Source: a bacterium (GTDB taxonomy: Bacteria > Actinomycetota > Acidimicrobiia > Spongiisociales > Spongiisociaceae). From it: DNA of 64,000 bases. Shown here one piece after another: positions 43,310-53,740 of this stretch. The stretch covers positions 178,923-242,922 of the forward strand of contig JAPPHZ010000009.1 in the NCBI GenBank assembly GCA_028820935.1. The letters are read 5' to 3'. Each line of letters begins with the position of its first letter. Positions within the stretch are counted from its first letter, which is position 1. Both the position numbers and the translations under genes were made by a program. The notes under the pieces are model-generated. The model ran no database searches and was not told the origin of the DNA. It saw nothing but the letters and a program-made list of their open reading frames with translations.

Positions 43310-44860
43310 TCACGGGTAGTGATCGGGCAGATCGTTCTCATACAGGACGGCATCACCGGGGCCCAGGTGCTTCCGAACCCAACGCACTGCCTGCTCCCGG
43401 TTGTCGACCAGGACCACCTCGACCGGGCCCTCGCGGGCGCCACGGAGCAGTGCTCGACGGTTGGCCCTGCCCACAATCACCAGATGATCCACCACCTTGG
43501 ACGCGGCTGCGGCGAACCGGAGGTTGGCGTCATGCTGCCGGGGCCCGAGTTCCACCATTCCCGGAGTCACCACCGCCCGGCGGCCGGTCGGGTCGCCCGC
43601 GCTCATCAAGACGTCGAGGGCTCGGGCAGCACCGGCAGGATTGGAGTTGAAAGTGTCGTCGATGATCTCGAACCCGGCCTCCGACCGACCGGATGTCTGG
43701 CGATGGTCCGTGGGGGCTAGACGGCGTGCTCGGTCGGACACGGCGCCGGGAGGAACTCCCAGCTCCAGAGCCACAGCAACCGCACAGGCCAGGTTGGCGG
43801 GGAACGGGCCCGTCGGGATCGGCTCGCCGAGCGCCCGGCCGTTCGCCTCGATCGTCAGAAGGTCACCATCCCGGCGGACCCGCACGTCCGTGGCCCCTTC
43901 GGAGGTTCCGCATCGCCACACCTTCCGCTCACCCAAGCGCCCGGCTACTTCCGCCAGCGCCGGATGGTCGACGTTGATGATCGCCACCTCGGCCCGCTCG
44001 AAGATTTCGGACTTCGCCTCGACGATGCGCTCCTCCGACTTGAACCGTTGCAGGTGTACCGGTCCTATGGCGGTCAGGACAGCGATACTCGGGGGGATCC
44101 ACGAGCAAGTGTCGGCGATCTCCCCGGGCTGGTAGGCGCCCATCTCCGCCACGAACACCTCGGCGTCATCGGTCAGGGTCTCGTTGATCGCCCTGGCGAG
44201 GCCAAGGCGATTGTTGAAGCTGGCCGGGCTGGCCACCACCCGCCTGGTCCCGGATACCAGGTCCCGGACGTACCACTTGGTGCTGGTCTTGCCGTAGCTT
44301 CCGGTGATACCTACCACCACCGGAGCCACCCGGCCGAGCGTGCCGGCCGCCCTGACCACGAACTTCTGCGAGAGGCGCCGCTCGATCGGGGCCGCCAACC
44401 ACAGCACGAGGTCCGGGATGGCATACCACGAGAGGACGGCGGCTATCGAGAGAGCGCCCGGCCATCCCCCGCCGAGCCCGAGGGTGCTCATCCGGCCGAG
44501 CAGGACGGTTACCACGCCGAGGAGGATCGCCCCCACGATGGCGGTGCGCCTGAGCCGGGCGGTCCAGTTGAGCGGGGACGTCCGGCCGCGGTAGCCGAGG
44601 CCGATCGGGAAGATCACCATCCCCAAGCAGCCCAGCAAGGGCCAGAACGAATCCGGTGCCAGGGCATAGCCGGCCAGGGCGCCGGCCAGCATCACCTCCT
44701 CGAGGACGTTCACGGGCCGGGCGGCGATCCACACCCGGCGCATGAAGATGATCGAGCCGGCCAGGTAGTGCTCCCGCTGGGCCACCCGGAGCCATTTGAT
44801 GGCCGCGATGGCGATACTCGCCAGGCTCAGCACCGGCACCAGCCAGGAGGTCCAGCTCAT
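43310..44860 (-). CDS. Membrane-anchored Mur-ligase family protein (MurF-like)
   Basis: A 516-residue protein. Residues 1-160 contain about four membrane helices. The Mur ligase part follows: ATP loop [12 protein letters not shown] (184-195), central-domain [15 protein letters not shown] and [12 protein letters not shown], and the C-terminal domain with [19 protein letters not shown]. It ends ENDLPDHYP. Mur ligases add amino acids or D-Ala-D-Ala to UDP-MurNAc; a membrane-anchored form could instead act on lipid-linked intermediates. Its start overlaps the end of the alpha/beta hydrolase gene (ATGA). It is unlike the soluble MurF of about 450 residues. Confidence 0.82.
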   Translation of the reverse strand: MSWTSWLVPVLSLASIAIAAIKWLRVAQREHYLAGSIIFMRRVWIAARPVNVLEEVMLAGALAGYALAPDSFWPLLGCLGMVIFPIGLGYRGRTSPLNWTARLRRTAIVGAILLGVVTVLLGRMSTLGLGGGWPGALSIAAVLSWYAIPDLVLWLAAPIERRLSQKFVVRAAGTLGRVAPVVVGITGSYGKTSTKWYVRDLVSGTRRVVASPASFNNRLGLARAINETLTDDAEVFVAEMGAYQPGEIADTCSWIPPSIAVLTAIGPVHLQRFKSEERIVEAKSEIFERAEVAIINVDHPALAEVAGRLGERKVWRCGTSEGATDVRVRRDGDLLTIEANGRALGEPIPTGPFPANLACAVAVALELGVPPGAVSDRARRLAPTDHRQTSGRSEAGFEIIDDTFNSNPAGAARALDVLMSAGDPTGRRAVVTPGMVELGPRQHDANLRFAAAASKVVDHLVIVGRANRRALLRGAREGPVEVVLVDNREQAVRWVRKHLGPGDAVLYENDLPDHYP

Positions 44861-45591
44861 ATCAGGGTCTCGATTGCCGCCCGGACCCGGTCCGGAGCCT
44901 CTCGGGGAAGGTCATGGCCGCAACCCTCCACCACCTCCAAGTCCGCCTCCTGGAGAAGCGCCCCGGCCCGGTGCGCCACCTCCGGCGGAACCTCCGAATC
45001 GGCCGCACCCCAAACCAGCCGCACCGGACAGGCCACCTCGGGCAGGCGGTCCTCGTAGCTCTCGTTCACCACCCTCACCAGGGTGTCACGCATCACCCCC
45101 GTCGCCGCCCGGTAGTCCGCCGAACCCCGCCGCCGCTTCTCGCGCTCGAGACGCTCGTCGCTGATCAGGCGGGCCCGGTTGGCCAGACGCACCAGGCGGT
45201 AGGCAACCGAAGGCCGGCGGGCGGTGCGATCCATACGGTGGAGCAAGGGCACCCCGATCAGGACCATGCCGGCCACCAACTCGGGCCGGGTCGCCGCCAG
45301 CACCACCGCCACCCGGCCCCCGAAGGAGTGCCCCACCAGGACCTGGGGCGCGGGGAGCTGCTCCAGCCACGCGGCCACCATCCGGGCGTATCCGGCCGCG
45401 CCGGTGGCTTCGGTCGGTGGAGGCGTGGCGCCGAACCCGGGCAGGTCGACCGCCACCCCATCGAAGCCCTCCAGGACGCGCCGGAAGTCACGCCGGTCCC
45501 GACCCCAGCCATGGAGGGCCACCACCCGGATCGGGCCCGATCCGTAACGCTCTCCGAACAACAAGCCGTCAGCAAGGCTGGTCAGGGCCAT
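44857..45591 (-). CDS. Alpha/beta hydrolase
   Basis: About 244 residues. The nucleophile elbow is [10 protein letters not shown], the oxyanion region [14 protein letters not shown], the acid in [11 protein letters not shown] and the His in [10 protein letters not shown] start at ATG 45591 with GAGGAG upstream; the longer frame to 45675 adds an unconserved tail. It is cotranscribed with the membrane Mur ligase, hinting at a role in envelope metabolism, but the fold alone does not define the substrate. Confidence 0.86.
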   Translation of the reverse strand: MALTSLADGLLFGERYGSGPIRVVALHGWGRDRRDFRRVLEGFDGVAVDLPGFGATPPPTEATGAAGYARMVAAWLEQLPAPQVLVGHSFGGRVAVVLAATRPELVAGMVLIGVPLLHRMDRTARRPSVAYRLVRLANRARLISDERLEREKRRRGSADYRAATGVMRDTLVRVVNESYEDRLPEVACPVRLVWGAADSEVPPEVAHRAGALLQEADLEVVEGCGHDLPREAPDRVRAAIETLI

Positions 45592-45727
45592 CGGGGGTGT
45601 CTCCTCGGTCGAGTCCCGGTTCGTTCTGCACGGAACGCGCACCGGGTTCTCACGGCAGGTTACCGAGGGAGCCATCCGGCATGGTCGCTTACGTTCGCAG
45701 CGAACTCCCAGCCTTCCTCTGTGCAGA

Positions 45728-45772
45728 ACTTGATATATATACGCTTAGATTTTCTGGGCATAATCCACGCGC
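45728..45772 (+). promoter_or_regulatory. A/T-rich promoter region of clpB
   Basis: A 45-bp A/T-rich island in very GC-rich DNA, 54-98 bp before the clpB ATG. It contains CATAAT as a possible -10, but no well-spaced -35. I do not see the HspR (HAIR) or CIRCE inverted repeats that usually control clpB, so the mode of heat-shock control is open. Confidence 0.35.
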
Positions 45773-45825
45773 CACTGACGTTGGAACTAGTGGAGGTCAT
45801 CCGGTCCCGGAGAGGCGGAAGAACG

Positions 45826-48435
45826 ATGGACGCACGACGTTTCACGCAGAAGGCGCAGGCGGCCCTGGCAGCGGCCCGCGAAGACGCTGCCGCTCGGCAT
45901 CATCAGGCGGTCGAGCCCGCCCATCTGCTCGTGGCGCTCCTCGGACAGCCCGATACGGTCACCCTTCCCCTGCTGGCCCGCCTCGATGCGGCGCCGGCCC
46001 TCCTCCGGCAGGGCGCCGCGGCTCTCGTGGAGTCCCTCCCGCAGGTGTACGGCGGCGCCGAGACAGGCTTCGCCCGGGCCACCATCCGCATCCTGGAGGA
46101 GGCCCAGACGGCGATGGCGGAGGCCGGCGACAGCTACACCTCCGTCGAGCATCTGCTGGCGGCCCTGGCCGGGTCCGACACCCGGGCGGGACGCCTCCTC
46201 CGGGATGCCGGCGTCACCCGCCAGGCCATCGCCGACGTGCTGGCGGAGGTGCGTGGCGCCCGGCGGATCACCACCGACAACCCCGAGGACACGATGGCCG
46301 CCCTGGAACGGTACGGGCGCGACCTGGTTGCCGACGCCGGAGCGGGCAAGCTCGATCCGGTGATCGGCCGCGACGACGAGATCCGCCGGATCATCCAGGT
46401 GCTGAGCCGGCGCACCAAGAACAACCCGGTTCTCATCGGTGAGCCCGGCGTGGGCAAGACCGCCATCGCCGAGGGTCTGGCCCTGCGCATCCTCGACGGC
46501 GACGTCCCCGAGGGTCTGAAGAACAAGCGGATCGTGGCGCTCGATCTGGGCGCCATGGTGGCGGGCGCCAAGTACCGCGGGGAGTTCGAGGAGCGCCTCA
46601 AGGCCACGCTCGACGAGATCAAGGCTGCCGAGGGCCGGATCATCACCTTCATCGACGAGATGCACACGCTGGTGGGAGCCGGCGCCGCCGAGGGTGCGAT
46701 GGACGCCTCCAACATGCTCAAGCCGCTGCTCGCCCGGGGCGAGCTCCGCATGATCGGCGCCACCACCCTGGACGAGTACCGCAAGCACGTGGAGAAGGAC
46801 GCCGCCCTGGAACGGCGCTTCCAGCCGGTGATGGTGGCGCCTCCCACCACCGACGAGACGGTGGGGATCCTGCGGGGTCTGAAGGAACGCTACGAGGTCC
46901 ACCACGGGGTCCGGATCACCGACGGCGCCCTGATCGCCGCGGCCGTGCTGTCCGACCGCTACATCACCTCCCGACACCTGCCCGACAAGGCCATCGACCT
47001 GATGGACGAAGCCGCCTCCCGGCTCCGCATCGAGATCGACTCCATGCCCGAGGAGATCGACACCCTGACCCGCCGCCTGCGCCAGCTGGAGATCGAGGCG
47101 AGCGCTCTGGGCAAGGAGTCCGACGCGGGTTCGAAGGCTCGGATGGAGGCTGTCGGACAGGAGATGGCCGAGATTACCGAGGAACTGGACCGTCTGACCA
47201 CCCACTGGCAGCACGAGAAGGACGAGATCGAGGCGATCAGGTCGGTCAAGCAGCAGATAGAGGATTCCCGTATGGAGTCCGACCGGGCCACCAGGGTCGG
47301 TGACCTGCAGCGGGCCGCAGAGCTGCAGTACGGGGAACTCCCGCGCCTGGGCAGGGAGCTGGCAACCCGCGAGGAGGCCCTCGCCGCTCTGCAGGCCGAC
47401 ATGTCCATGCTCAGCGAGGAGGTCACCGAAGAGGACGTGGCCGCGGTGGTGAGCCGCTGGACCGGGATCCCCGTCTCGCGCCTCATGGAGAGCGAGATGG
47501 CCAAGCTGGTCCATCTCGAGGATCACCTCCACGGGCGGGTGATAGGCCAGGACGCCGGGGTGTCGGCGGTGGCGGGTGCCATCCGCCGGAGCCGCACCGG
47601 TCTGGCCGATCCCAACCGCCCGATCGGTTCCTTCCTGTTCCTCGGTCCGTCCGGGGTGGGCAAGACCGAACTGGCGAAGACGCTGGCCGCGTTCATGTTC
47701 GACGACGAGCGTGCCATGGTGCGGATCGACATGTCCGAGTACATGGAGAAGCACTCGGTGAGCCGGCTGGTGGGCGCGCCGCCCGGCTACGTGGGTTACG
47801 AGGAGGGAGGCCAGCTGACCGAGGCGGTCCGGCGTCGCCCCTACTCGGTGGTCCTGCTGGACGAGGTGGAGAAGGCCCATCCCGAAGTGTTCGGGGCCCT
47901 CCTCCAGGTGCTCGACGACGGGCGGCTCACCGACGGCCAGGGCCGGACAGTGGACTTCACCAATGCGGTCCTGATCATGACGTCGAACCTCGGCTCGGAG
48001 CTGATCACGCCGGACCTGCCCTGGGAGGCGGTGCGCAGCCGGGTGATGGAACGGGTGCGGGGCCACTTCCGCCCCGAGTTCCTCAACCGGATCGACGACA
48101 TCGTGGTGTTCTCTCGGCTATCCGAGAAGGACCTGCGCCAGATCGTGGATCTCCAGTTCATCCGGCTCGGCGAGCGCATCAAGTCCCGGGACATCAGCGT
48201 CAAGCTGTCCGACGAGGCGGGCGCCTGGTTGGCCGACGAGGGTTACGACCCCGCCTACGGCGCCCGGCCGCTCAAGCGCCTCCTCCAGACCGCCCTGGTC
48301 GACCCGCTCGCCCTTGGCCTGCTGGAGGGACGCTTCCGTCCCGGCGACACCGTGTCGGTGACCGTCGACGGGGAGGGCTTGGTCCTGTCGGTCGACGACC
48401 CGCCGCCCGTCGGCGGTTCGGGCGGGCGGGTCTAG
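45826..48435 (+). CDS. clpB: Disaggregase ClpB (Hsp100)
   Basis: An 869-residue hexameric ATPase that rescues aggregated proteins with DnaK. Domains in order: Clp N-domain (1-145), first AAA+ ring (Walker A GEPGVGKT, 205-212), the coiled-coil middle domain (about 400-530), second AAA+ ring (Walker A GPSGVGKT, 607-614; Walker [15 protein letters not shown]) and the C-terminal small domain. It lacks the ClpP-binding IGF loop of ClpA/ClpX, as expected. I start at ATG 45826 ([11 protein letters not shown]); the upstream open frame to 44914 is antisense to the hydrolase gene. Confidence 0.97.
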   Translation: MDARRFTQKAQAALAAAREDAAARHHQAVEPAHLLVALLGQPDTVTLPLLARLDAAPALLRQGAAALVESLPQVYGGAETGFARATIRILEEAQTAMAEAGDSYTSVEHLLAALAGSDTRAGRLLRDAGVTRQAIADVLAEVRGARRITTDNPEDTMAALERYGRDLVADAGAGKLDPVIGRDDEIRRIIQVLSRRTKNNPVLIGEPGVGKTAIAEGLALRILDGDVPEGLKNKRIVALDLGAMVAGAKYRGEFEERLKATLDEIKAAEGRIITFIDEMHTLVGAGAAEGAMDASNMLKPLLARGELRMIGATTLDEYRKHVEKDAALERRFQPVMVAPPTTDETVGILRGLKERYEVHHGVRITDGALIAAAVLSDRYITSRHLPDKAIDLMDEAASRLRIEIDSMPEEIDTLTRRLRQLEIEASALGKESDAGSKARMEAVGQEMAEITEELDRLTTHWQHEKDEIEAIRSVKQQIEDSRMESDRATRVGDLQRAAELQYGELPRLGRELATREEALAALQADMSMLSEEVTEEDVAAVVSRWTGIPVSRLMESEMAKLVHLEDHLHGRVIGQDAGVSAVAGAIRRSRTGLADPNRPIGSFLFLGPSGVGKTELAKTLAAFMFDDERAMVRIDMSEYMEKHSVSRLVGAPPGYVGYEEGGQLTEAVRRRPYSVVLLDEVEKAHPEVFGALLQVLDDGRLTDGQGRTVDFTNAVLIMTSNLGSELITPDLPWEAVRSRVMERVRGHFRPEFLNRIDDIVVFSRLSEKDLRQIVDLQFIRLGERIKSRDISVKLSDEAGAWLADEGYDPAYGARPLKRLLQTALVDPLALGLLEGRFRPGDTVSVTVDGEGLVLSVDDPPPVGGSGGRV

Positions 48436-48486
48436 GTCCTCTGTCGGCGCCGTACCAAGACGCGGCCGCGGAGCATTACCACTAGC

Positions 48487-48786
48487 GTGAGCCGGATTGC
48501 GATGCGATGGAAACGTGTCCCCGGCAGCACGGTGACAGGCGTGAGGCGCTGGTCTCTGTTCCTGATAGTGGCCGTGCTTGTCGGCACCTCCTGCGGCGAG
48601 AAACAACCCCGGGATGATCTCGACTACCTGGTCTGGGAAGTCTGCCGTCAGGTGAGGATCGAGGGGATGACGGCCGATGAGGTGAGCGGGATCCTGATAG
48701 ACGCGACTCGCCACGGCGCGGTCATGGACCGGATCGAGGTGGAGTGCGGAGCCGAGATCGCCGCCGTGTACCGCGACAGCGGGTAG
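48487..48786 (+). CDS. Small lipoprotein of unknown function
   Basis: Up to 99 residues. A hydrophobic segment ends in a lipobox (LVGTSC), followed by about 60 residues: DDLDYLVWEVCRQVRIEGMT, then a region with two more cysteines (EVCRQV, VECGAE) that could form a disulfide. The GTG at 48487 and the ATG at 48502 are both possible starts. It follows clpB by 51 bp on the same strand. No known family is evident. Confidence 0.65.
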   Translation: MSRIAMRWKRVPGSTVTGVRRWSLFLIVAVLVGTSCGEKQPRDDLDYLVWEVCRQVRIEGMTADEVSGILIDATRHGAVMDRIEVECGAEIAAVYRDSG

Positions 48787-48798
48787 GGCGGATACCGG

Positions 48799-49581
48799 CT
48801 AGACCGGGTGCGGAGCGGTTGCCAGCCGGCTCCTGATCCAGTCCAGATCGGCGTTGTGCTCGGCGATGCCGCCCGGGGTTTCGATGAGGGTGGGCGCATC
48901 CGCTTGGCGGACGATCTCCTCCAGCAGCTCTCCCGGGATGTATCCCTTGCCCAGGTTGGCGTGGCGGTCCCGCCGGGAGTCGAACCCGTCGCGCGAGTCG
49001 TTCAGGTGGACCAGGTCGATGCGGCCGGTGGCGTCGAGCACCCGGTCGACCACCCCTTCCAGAGGCTCTCCCCCGGCCCAGACATGGCAGGTATCCAGGC
49101 AGAACCCCGGTCCGAGGTCGCCGATCACCTCCCACAGCCGGGCCAGGTCATCGATACGCCGGGCCTGGGCGTTGTCGCCCGAGGCCGTATTCTCGATGAG
49201 AATGGGAAGGTCGGTCTCGAGGCTCTCCAGAGCCTTGCGCCAGCGCGGGAACCCGTCCTCGACAGCATCGCCACCGGTCACATGCCCGCCGTGCACTACG
49301 ACGCCGGCCGCACCGATCTGCTCGGCGGCATCGACGATGTTGGCGAGGGTCTTGCGGCTCGGGATGCGGATCCGGTTGTTGGGGCTGGCCAGGTTGAGCC
49401 GGTAAGGGGCATGGACGTAGATGTCCACCGGCGAGTCCTTCAGTTCCTGAGCGTCAGGCCGCGGCGGGGGCTTCTTCCACGATTGCGGCGGGCCGAGGAA
49501 TACCTGTACCAGGTCCACGCCCCTTGCCACGGCCTCGTTGACCGGATCCTCTCCGGGCACGTGGGCACCGACGGCGATCAT
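48799..49581 (-). CDS. nfo: Endonuclease IV (AP endonuclease)
   Basis: About 260 residues of the TIM-barrel AP endonuclease IV family, which cuts DNA 5' to abasic sites in base-excision repair. Metal-ligand segments in order: IAVGAHVPGE at the start, VDIYVHAPYRLNLA, VVVHGGHVTG, ILIENTASGDN, CLDTCHVWA, VHLNDSRDGF and ETPGGIAEHN. It is slightly shorter than the E. coli enzyme (285). The ATG overlaps the stop of the upstream membrane protein gene by 4 bp. The long frame continuing to 50040 is antisense-like noise. Confidence 0.92.
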   Translation of the reverse strand: MIAVGAHVPGEDPVNEAVARGVDLVQVFLGPPQSWKKPPPRPDAQELKDSPVDIYVHAPYRLNLASPNNRIRIPSRKTLANIVDAAEQIGAAGVVVHGGHVTGGDAVEDGFPRWRKALESLETDLPILIENTASGDNAQARRIDDLARLWEVIGDLGPGFCLDTCHVWAGGEPLEGVVDRVLDATGRIDLVHLNDSRDGFDSRRDRHANLGKGYIPGELLEEIVRQADAPTLIETPGGIAEHNADLDWIRSRLATAPHPV

Positions 49582-50270
49582 GCGTCCCCATCGTCGGAAG
49601 GCACGTCGGCAACCGGATCGCCGGTCACGTCCGGAGGCGACGGGTCGGGTCCGACCTCTTCGGGCGGAGGGCGGGTGCCGATTGCTCCAACCTCCCGCAG
49701 CCGGTCTACGACGCTCTGGGGATGCCGTTTCCAGTCCGGAGCGTTCACGGAGAGTGTGGAGGGCTCCATCCATCTGGCGCCCCAGGGGTTGGATCCGATC
49801 CGGCTCGGGTCCGCCAGGCGGATCAGCAAGGCCGGGACGTCTCCGTAGCCGTCCGACACCGTCGTCGCCGACACGCTGTCCACCTCGCTCCATGGGACGG
49901 TGACCGTCCGCCGGAAGGGTCCTCTCACCGCCAGCCCCAGGCCGTCCCGGTCGGCCCGGAGGACCGGTCTCCGGCTGACGAGCCGGACCGACGTCCATAC
50001 GACCAGCAGTACACCCACGATCAGGAACATCGCCGCCCATCCCATGTCACGCGTTTCGAGCCCGGGAAGGTCGTCCTCGTTCGGGTAGATCAGACCGAGC
50101 AGCGTGCTGGTGGGCAACCATCCGAACAGCAGACCGCCGCCATGAAGGATCAGGAGCGCCCCGACCAGCCCGAGGGACCACCTCCCGCCCAGCCTCCTCC
50201 TTACCGCCAGAACCGCGTGCCAGCCCGGTTCGGTCTCAAAGGGGGCCGCGGGAGCTTCGGACATGGACAC
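49578..50270 (-). CDS. Membrane protein with a PH-like domain
   Basis: 230 residues: a short cytoplasmic start, two hydrophobic segments (about 33-55 and 75-98), then a beta-rich region (VLRADRDGLGLAVRGPFRR, VPWSEVDSV) resembling bacterial PH-like domains, and a Pro/Asp-rich tail. Such proteins are small integral membrane proteins of unknown role. It is translationally coupled to the endonuclease IV gene. ATG 50270 or 50264 could be the start. Confidence 0.72.
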   Translation of the reverse strand: MSMSEAPAAPFETEPGWHAVLAVRRRLGGRWSLGLVGALLILHGGGLLFGWLPTSTLLGLIYPNEDDLPGLETRDMGWAAMFLIVGVLLVVWTSVRLVSRRPVLRADRDGLGLAVRGPFRRTVTVPWSEVDSVSATTVSDGYGDVPALLIRLADPSRIGSNPWGARWMEPSTLSVNAPDWKRHPQSVVDRLREVGAIGTRPPPEEVGPDPSPPDVTGDPVADVPSDDGDA

Positions 50271-50442
50271 CCGGTCAGGTTACCGGTTCCGGATGTGCAG
50301 ATGAATGAGCGACCATCGGGACGGCCCCGGCGGCTCGGTGCGGAGCCGAGTTTTGGCGACCTGCCGAATCCTCGGGATTCTTCGGACTTGAGGAGTTCAC
50401 ATTTGACGCCCTGCACCCGAGGTTGCAGCCGACTGGGAACTT

Positions 50443-50610
50443 CTAGTGGTCTGTCTGTGTAATGGCGGTGTGGTATGGCGTCGGCAGCGGTGTTCCTCGC
50501 AAGGCCCGCTGACGAAGGCGTACCCGCAGGGTACGTTGAGGAAGCGGAACGCAGCGACGGGGCGCCGATGGCCGCCAGAGCACCCGGTTGTTTCGCAGAC
50601 AGACCACTAG
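50443..50610. repeat. Element with 13-bp terminal inverted repeats, copy 2
   Basis: The ends AGTGGTCTGTCTG and CAGACAGACCACT are perfect inverted repeats, extended by CTAG on both sides. The outer parts equal copy 1 at 31378-31448; the middle about 95 bp (including GTACCCGCAGGGTAC, a small palindrome) is absent from copy 1. It lies 4 bp beyond the stop of the SLH gene. It encodes nothing, so it is a non-autonomous element or a mobile terminator. The remaining part of the 50271-50613 gap shows nothing else. Confidence 0.8.
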
Positions 50611-50613
50611 GTC

Positions 50614-52743
50614 TTAACCTGCCCCCAGGGCACTGTTGGTGAGATCGAAGCTGCTCACGCCTTGGGGATCGGTCGAGTAGCCGGTGTACGTGATCCGTCC
50701 GTAGAAGCCGGCATCCAGAGCCTCCTCGAATACCGCCGGCGTCACCGACCGACCTTCCAGCAGGAACCGGTCCCTACCGGTGTAGCTGATGACCCTCGGC
50801 GTGGGATGGCCTACCACTATCTGATTGCGCTGGGTGTCGGCGACATGGATCACCGCGCCCGCGCTGGACGCGCCATTGGACTCCGGCTTCACCCAGAAGT
50901 GCCGGATGGAGGCGGGCGCCAGGTCCGAGCCGGCCAGCCGGGCCGTTATGCGTTCGGCGGCCGCATCCGAGCTGCTCCACAGGTAGCGCAGAACCGCGAT
51001 ACCTCTCTGATCGGTCGGCCTGGCTACCCGGGTGCTCCCTATGCCGTCCATATCGTCGGACGTGAAGTCGATCCGGGCGTCGGGTACGGGGCTGCCGTAC
51101 TGATCGGTGAGTAGAGCCCTGATCAGGTTGGTGGGACCGGGCGCCGACGCAGGCAGCACATGGTACGGCACCGTCTGTGCCAACCGGAGGGTGCTCGTCC
51201 GCGGCGCCGCGTCGGACCATGTAAACCAGACGTCCCTGGATTCGACGGCATCGTGTGTGACCACGCCTGGCGTGGTCCGGTCCTGGACATCGAGAAAGCC
51301 GGCGTCCACGTCCAGGTCCATCCTGACGGTGTCGCCGACCCGTGCCGAGCTGGGATCCATACCGGTGAACGACAGCTCCACCCTCCCCTTGTCATCCGTC
51401 AGATAAGTCCTGACCACCTTCCGTTGCCTGATCCCGTTGATCTCAAGGGTGGTACTCACCTGAACACGTACCCCCTGGTCCTCCACTGCCTGGACATGCT
51501 CATCCACCAACCGGACAGTGACCTCAATGGTCTCGCCCATCGGAGCCACGATGGCGGTAGGGGGTAGATCGTCCAGGACGTCGACCGCCACTGCATGCTT
51601 CCACACCGAAATCCGAACCATGTCGGTCGGCACACCACCGAGTGCGAACGTGTTCCCGACCGAGCCGGTCCAAGCCCAGAGCATCATGTGATCGGTGGGC
51701 TGGAGCACAGCCAACAGGTTCCCCCGATCGTCGAGCTGCTGATCGAGCTGGTCGATCCTGCACACCAACTCACCGAACACCGCCTCCATGTTGTTGACGC
51801 AGAGGCCGTCGCTGTCGAAGGAGGCCAAAGGCCTCGACAGGGGCGTAGTGAACATGTCCACGTAGCCACGGGCAACCGGCCGGCGATTGCTGTCCCGCAC
51901 CGACACGTGCACGATCAGGGTGTCGCCCGAGGACACCCGATCGGCCGCGGCGTGCATGGTCACGCCGGCAGGGCGGGCATTGGTGTGGGCCAGCATCCGG
52001 GCGATGAAGATAGCCATCTGCGCTCGCGTCACGATCGATGAAGGCGAGTAGGTGGTCGCCGAAGTACCGGACGTCACCCCCATTTCGAACAGCACTCGTA
52101 TGGCGTTGTTCACGTTGCCGCTGAGACCGCCGATGTCCGAGAACGTGGTGTCGTCCGGGCTGACGCTGGCGGCACGAACCCCACCTGGCCCGACGGCCGA
52201 CTGCAGGAGGAACCGATGAAGGAGCAGCGCCATCTGGCTCCGGTTCACCAGGGAATTGGGCGAGAAGGTGGTAGGCGAGCTACCCCGTGTGATGCCCAGG
52301 CTCGCCAGCTGGTTGATCGCATCCTGAGCCGCTGGCCGGAGACCCCCGATGTCCACGAAACCTTGATCGATTGGTGGGCTCAGGTCGACCCCGGCGAGGG
52401 GGGCCGCACGGACGAGGAACAACGCCATCTGCCATCGGGTGACGGGCGATTCCGGCATAAAGATGTTCGGCGCGGTCCCGGCCGTGATGCCGTAGTGGGC
52501 CAGGCAGTTTATGGAAGGCTCAGCGACCAGGCCGAGCGTGTCGAGGAACCCGGCCGACTTGGTGGCGGCTCCGGTACAGGCTGTCGCGGCGGGCAGGTGA
52601 TCGGCGACGCCGTCGGTTGCCCGGGCAGGAACTGGACCGAAGGCACTCGCCGAGGCGATCAGCGCTGCCGCGAGTAGCGCCGCAATGGTGCGCCGGCCGC
52701 GCCCCGTCACCCTTCCTCCCGCTACCTCGACCCGCAACTCCAA
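50614..52743 (-). CDS. Secreted SLH-domain surface protein
   Basis: 709 residues with an N-terminal signal (IAALLAAALIASASAFGPVPARA) and three S-layer homology repeats (about 70-260; each with ITAGT/ITRGS/VTSGT, FMPES/FSPNS/YSPSS and R-x-QMA-x-F/L). These bind the protein to cell-wall polymers. The remaining 440 residues form Ig-like beta domains (VTVRLVDEHVQAVEDQGVRV, VRMDLDVDAGFLDVQDRTTP). It is probably a structural or adhesive envelope protein. No enzymatic motif is visible. Confidence 0.88.
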   Translation of the reverse strand: MELRVEVAGGRVTGRGRRTIAALLAAALIASASAFGPVPARATDGVADHLPAATACTGAATKSAGFLDTLGLVAEPSINCLAHYGITAGTAPNIFMPESPVTRWQMALFLVRAAPLAGVDLSPPIDQGFVDIGGLRPAAQDAINQLASLGITRGSSPTTFSPNSLVNRSQMALLLHRFLLQSAVGPGGVRAASVSPDDTTFSDIGGLSGNVNNAIRVLFEMGVTSGTSATTYSPSSIVTRAQMAIFIARMLAHTNARPAGVTMHAAADRVSSGDTLIVHVSVRDSNRRPVARGYVDMFTTPLSRPLASFDSDGLCVNNMEAVFGELVCRIDQLDQQLDDRGNLLAVLQPTDHMMLWAWTGSVGNTFALGGVPTDMVRISVWKHAVAVDVLDDLPPTAIVAPMGETIEVTVRLVDEHVQAVEDQGVRVQVSTTLEINGIRQRKVVRTYLTDDKGRVELSFTGMDPSSARVGDTVRMDLDVDAGFLDVQDRTTPGVVTHDAVESRDVWFTWSDAAPRTSTLRLAQTVPYHVLPASAPGPTNLIRALLTDQYGSPVPDARIDFTSDDMDGIGSTRVARPTDQRGIAVLRYLWSSSDAAAERITARLAGSDLAPASIRHFWVKPESNGASSAGAVIHVADTQRNQIVVGHPTPRVISYTGRDRFLLEGRSVTPAVFEEALDAGFYGRITYTGYSTDPQGVSSFDLTNSALGAG

Positions 52744-53144
52744 CCTTCCATCCTCAAGAATCCGTACGTGAGCATGCTCTCCTCGACCTGGTGCACGGCC
52801 GGCGAGATTGCTCGGTCGGGTAAGGCTAGCCCGCTCCGGGCGCTCTCAACGAGACAGTCTTGGGAACACCGGATTCCCCGGCCGGAGCAGCGACTCGGCT
52901 CAGGCGCGACACCCGCCCAGCCGGTGACGTAGGCGCTCGCGATGCTGCGGTTGAGGTGCCATGGTGTGCGTCCGTCGGGGAGGGGACTACGAAGAGTCAG
53001 GGCAAGGAGCATCTCCGAGAGGAAGCAGGCATGAGTAGCCGGCCACGCCCTTGGCCTTGGGTTCCCAGCGCCGGTCATGGGCCAACCGGATGTTTTTCGG
53101 TACGCTCCTAGGGTACGAGCCACCCCACCGGGAGGAGAGCCGCC
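52744..53144. other. Intergenic region with half of a hairpin element
   Basis: The gap separates the SLH gene from the divergent pyrE-like gene. Bases 53079-53111 (GGGCCAACCGGATGTTTTTC and the following GGTACGCTCCTAG) match the right half of the 98-bp hairpin element at 36886-36983 with a few changes. The left half is not present. No gene is supported elsewhere in the gap. Confidence 0.5.
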
Positions 53145-53732
53145 TTGCCCTCGCCGCTACGCGCCGGGCTGCAACAGATCCTGAGGACGAAGGCGCTGAG
53201 CCGGCGCGATGAGGAGATGCAGCTGGCGTGCGGGGCCATGTCGAGAGACTTCATCGACGGTAAGGAGGCCTTCGCCGCGTGGCAGGACCTCAAGGTCGCA
53301 TGCGATGCCATCGTCGAGGCCGTCGGCGCCGCCGGTATCGAGTTCGGTGCCGCCGGCGGTCCGACTCTGGGCGCCGACGCGCTGGCGGTGGGCATCGCCG
53401 CGGTGAGCAACAAGCGGTGGTTCATAGTCCGTAAGCAGCAGAAGGGGCGAGGAACCCGGCGGCGCATCGAGGGAATGCAGATCAGCCGCGGAGACAGGGT
53501 ACTGCTTGTCGAAGACGTGGTCACGACCGGCGGGTCCATCCTCGACGCCCTCGGCGCGGTCCGCCGGACGGGCGCCGAGGTGGTGGCGGCGGTAACGCTG
53601 GCGGACCGGGGCAACACGGCCACAGAGGCCTTCGCCGATCTCGGCGTCCCGTACTTCCCCATGGCCACCTATGCCGACCTGGGGATCGACCCGGTCGTCC
53701 CGCCCTCCGATGGCCAAGGCGCCATCAGCTGA
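53145..53732 (+). CDS. pyrE: Orotate phosphoribosyltransferase-like protein
   Basis: 195 residues of the type I phosphoribosyltransferase fold. The PRPP-binding motif is VLLVEDVVTTGGS, and the early GPTLGADALAVGIAAVSN segment fits orotate phosphoribosyltransferase, the fifth step of pyrimidine synthesis. The TTG start has GGGAGGAG seven bases upstream. It is not with other pyr genes, so a role in salvage of another base cannot be excluded. Confidence 0.82.
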   Translation: MPSPLRAGLQQILRTKALSRRDEEMQLACGAMSRDFIDGKEAFAAWQDLKVACDAIVEAVGAAGIEFGAAGGPTLGADALAVGIAAVSNKRWFIVRKQQKGRGTRRRIEGMQISRGDRVLLVEDVVTTGGSILDALGAVRRTGAEVVAAVTLADRGNTATEAFADLGVPYFPMATYADLGIDPVVPPSDGQGAIS

Positions 53733-53740
53733 ATGACCAG

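Noticed and set aside
44914..45825. N-terminal extension of ClpB by about 300 residues
   Set aside because: The extension is antisense to the alpha/beta hydrolase gene and has no domain; the normal ClpB N-domain begins at the ATG at 45826.
45787..48066. A 759-codon minus-strand frame opposite clpB
   Set aside because: ClpB is unmistakable on the plus strand; the opposite frame is rich in His, Gly and Arg as expected for an antisense reading of GC-rich DNA.
52722..53123. A minus-strand frame of 133 codons in the gap before the pyrE-like gene
   Set aside because: No start signal or recognisable domain, and it overlaps both the SLH gene start and the half hairpin element.
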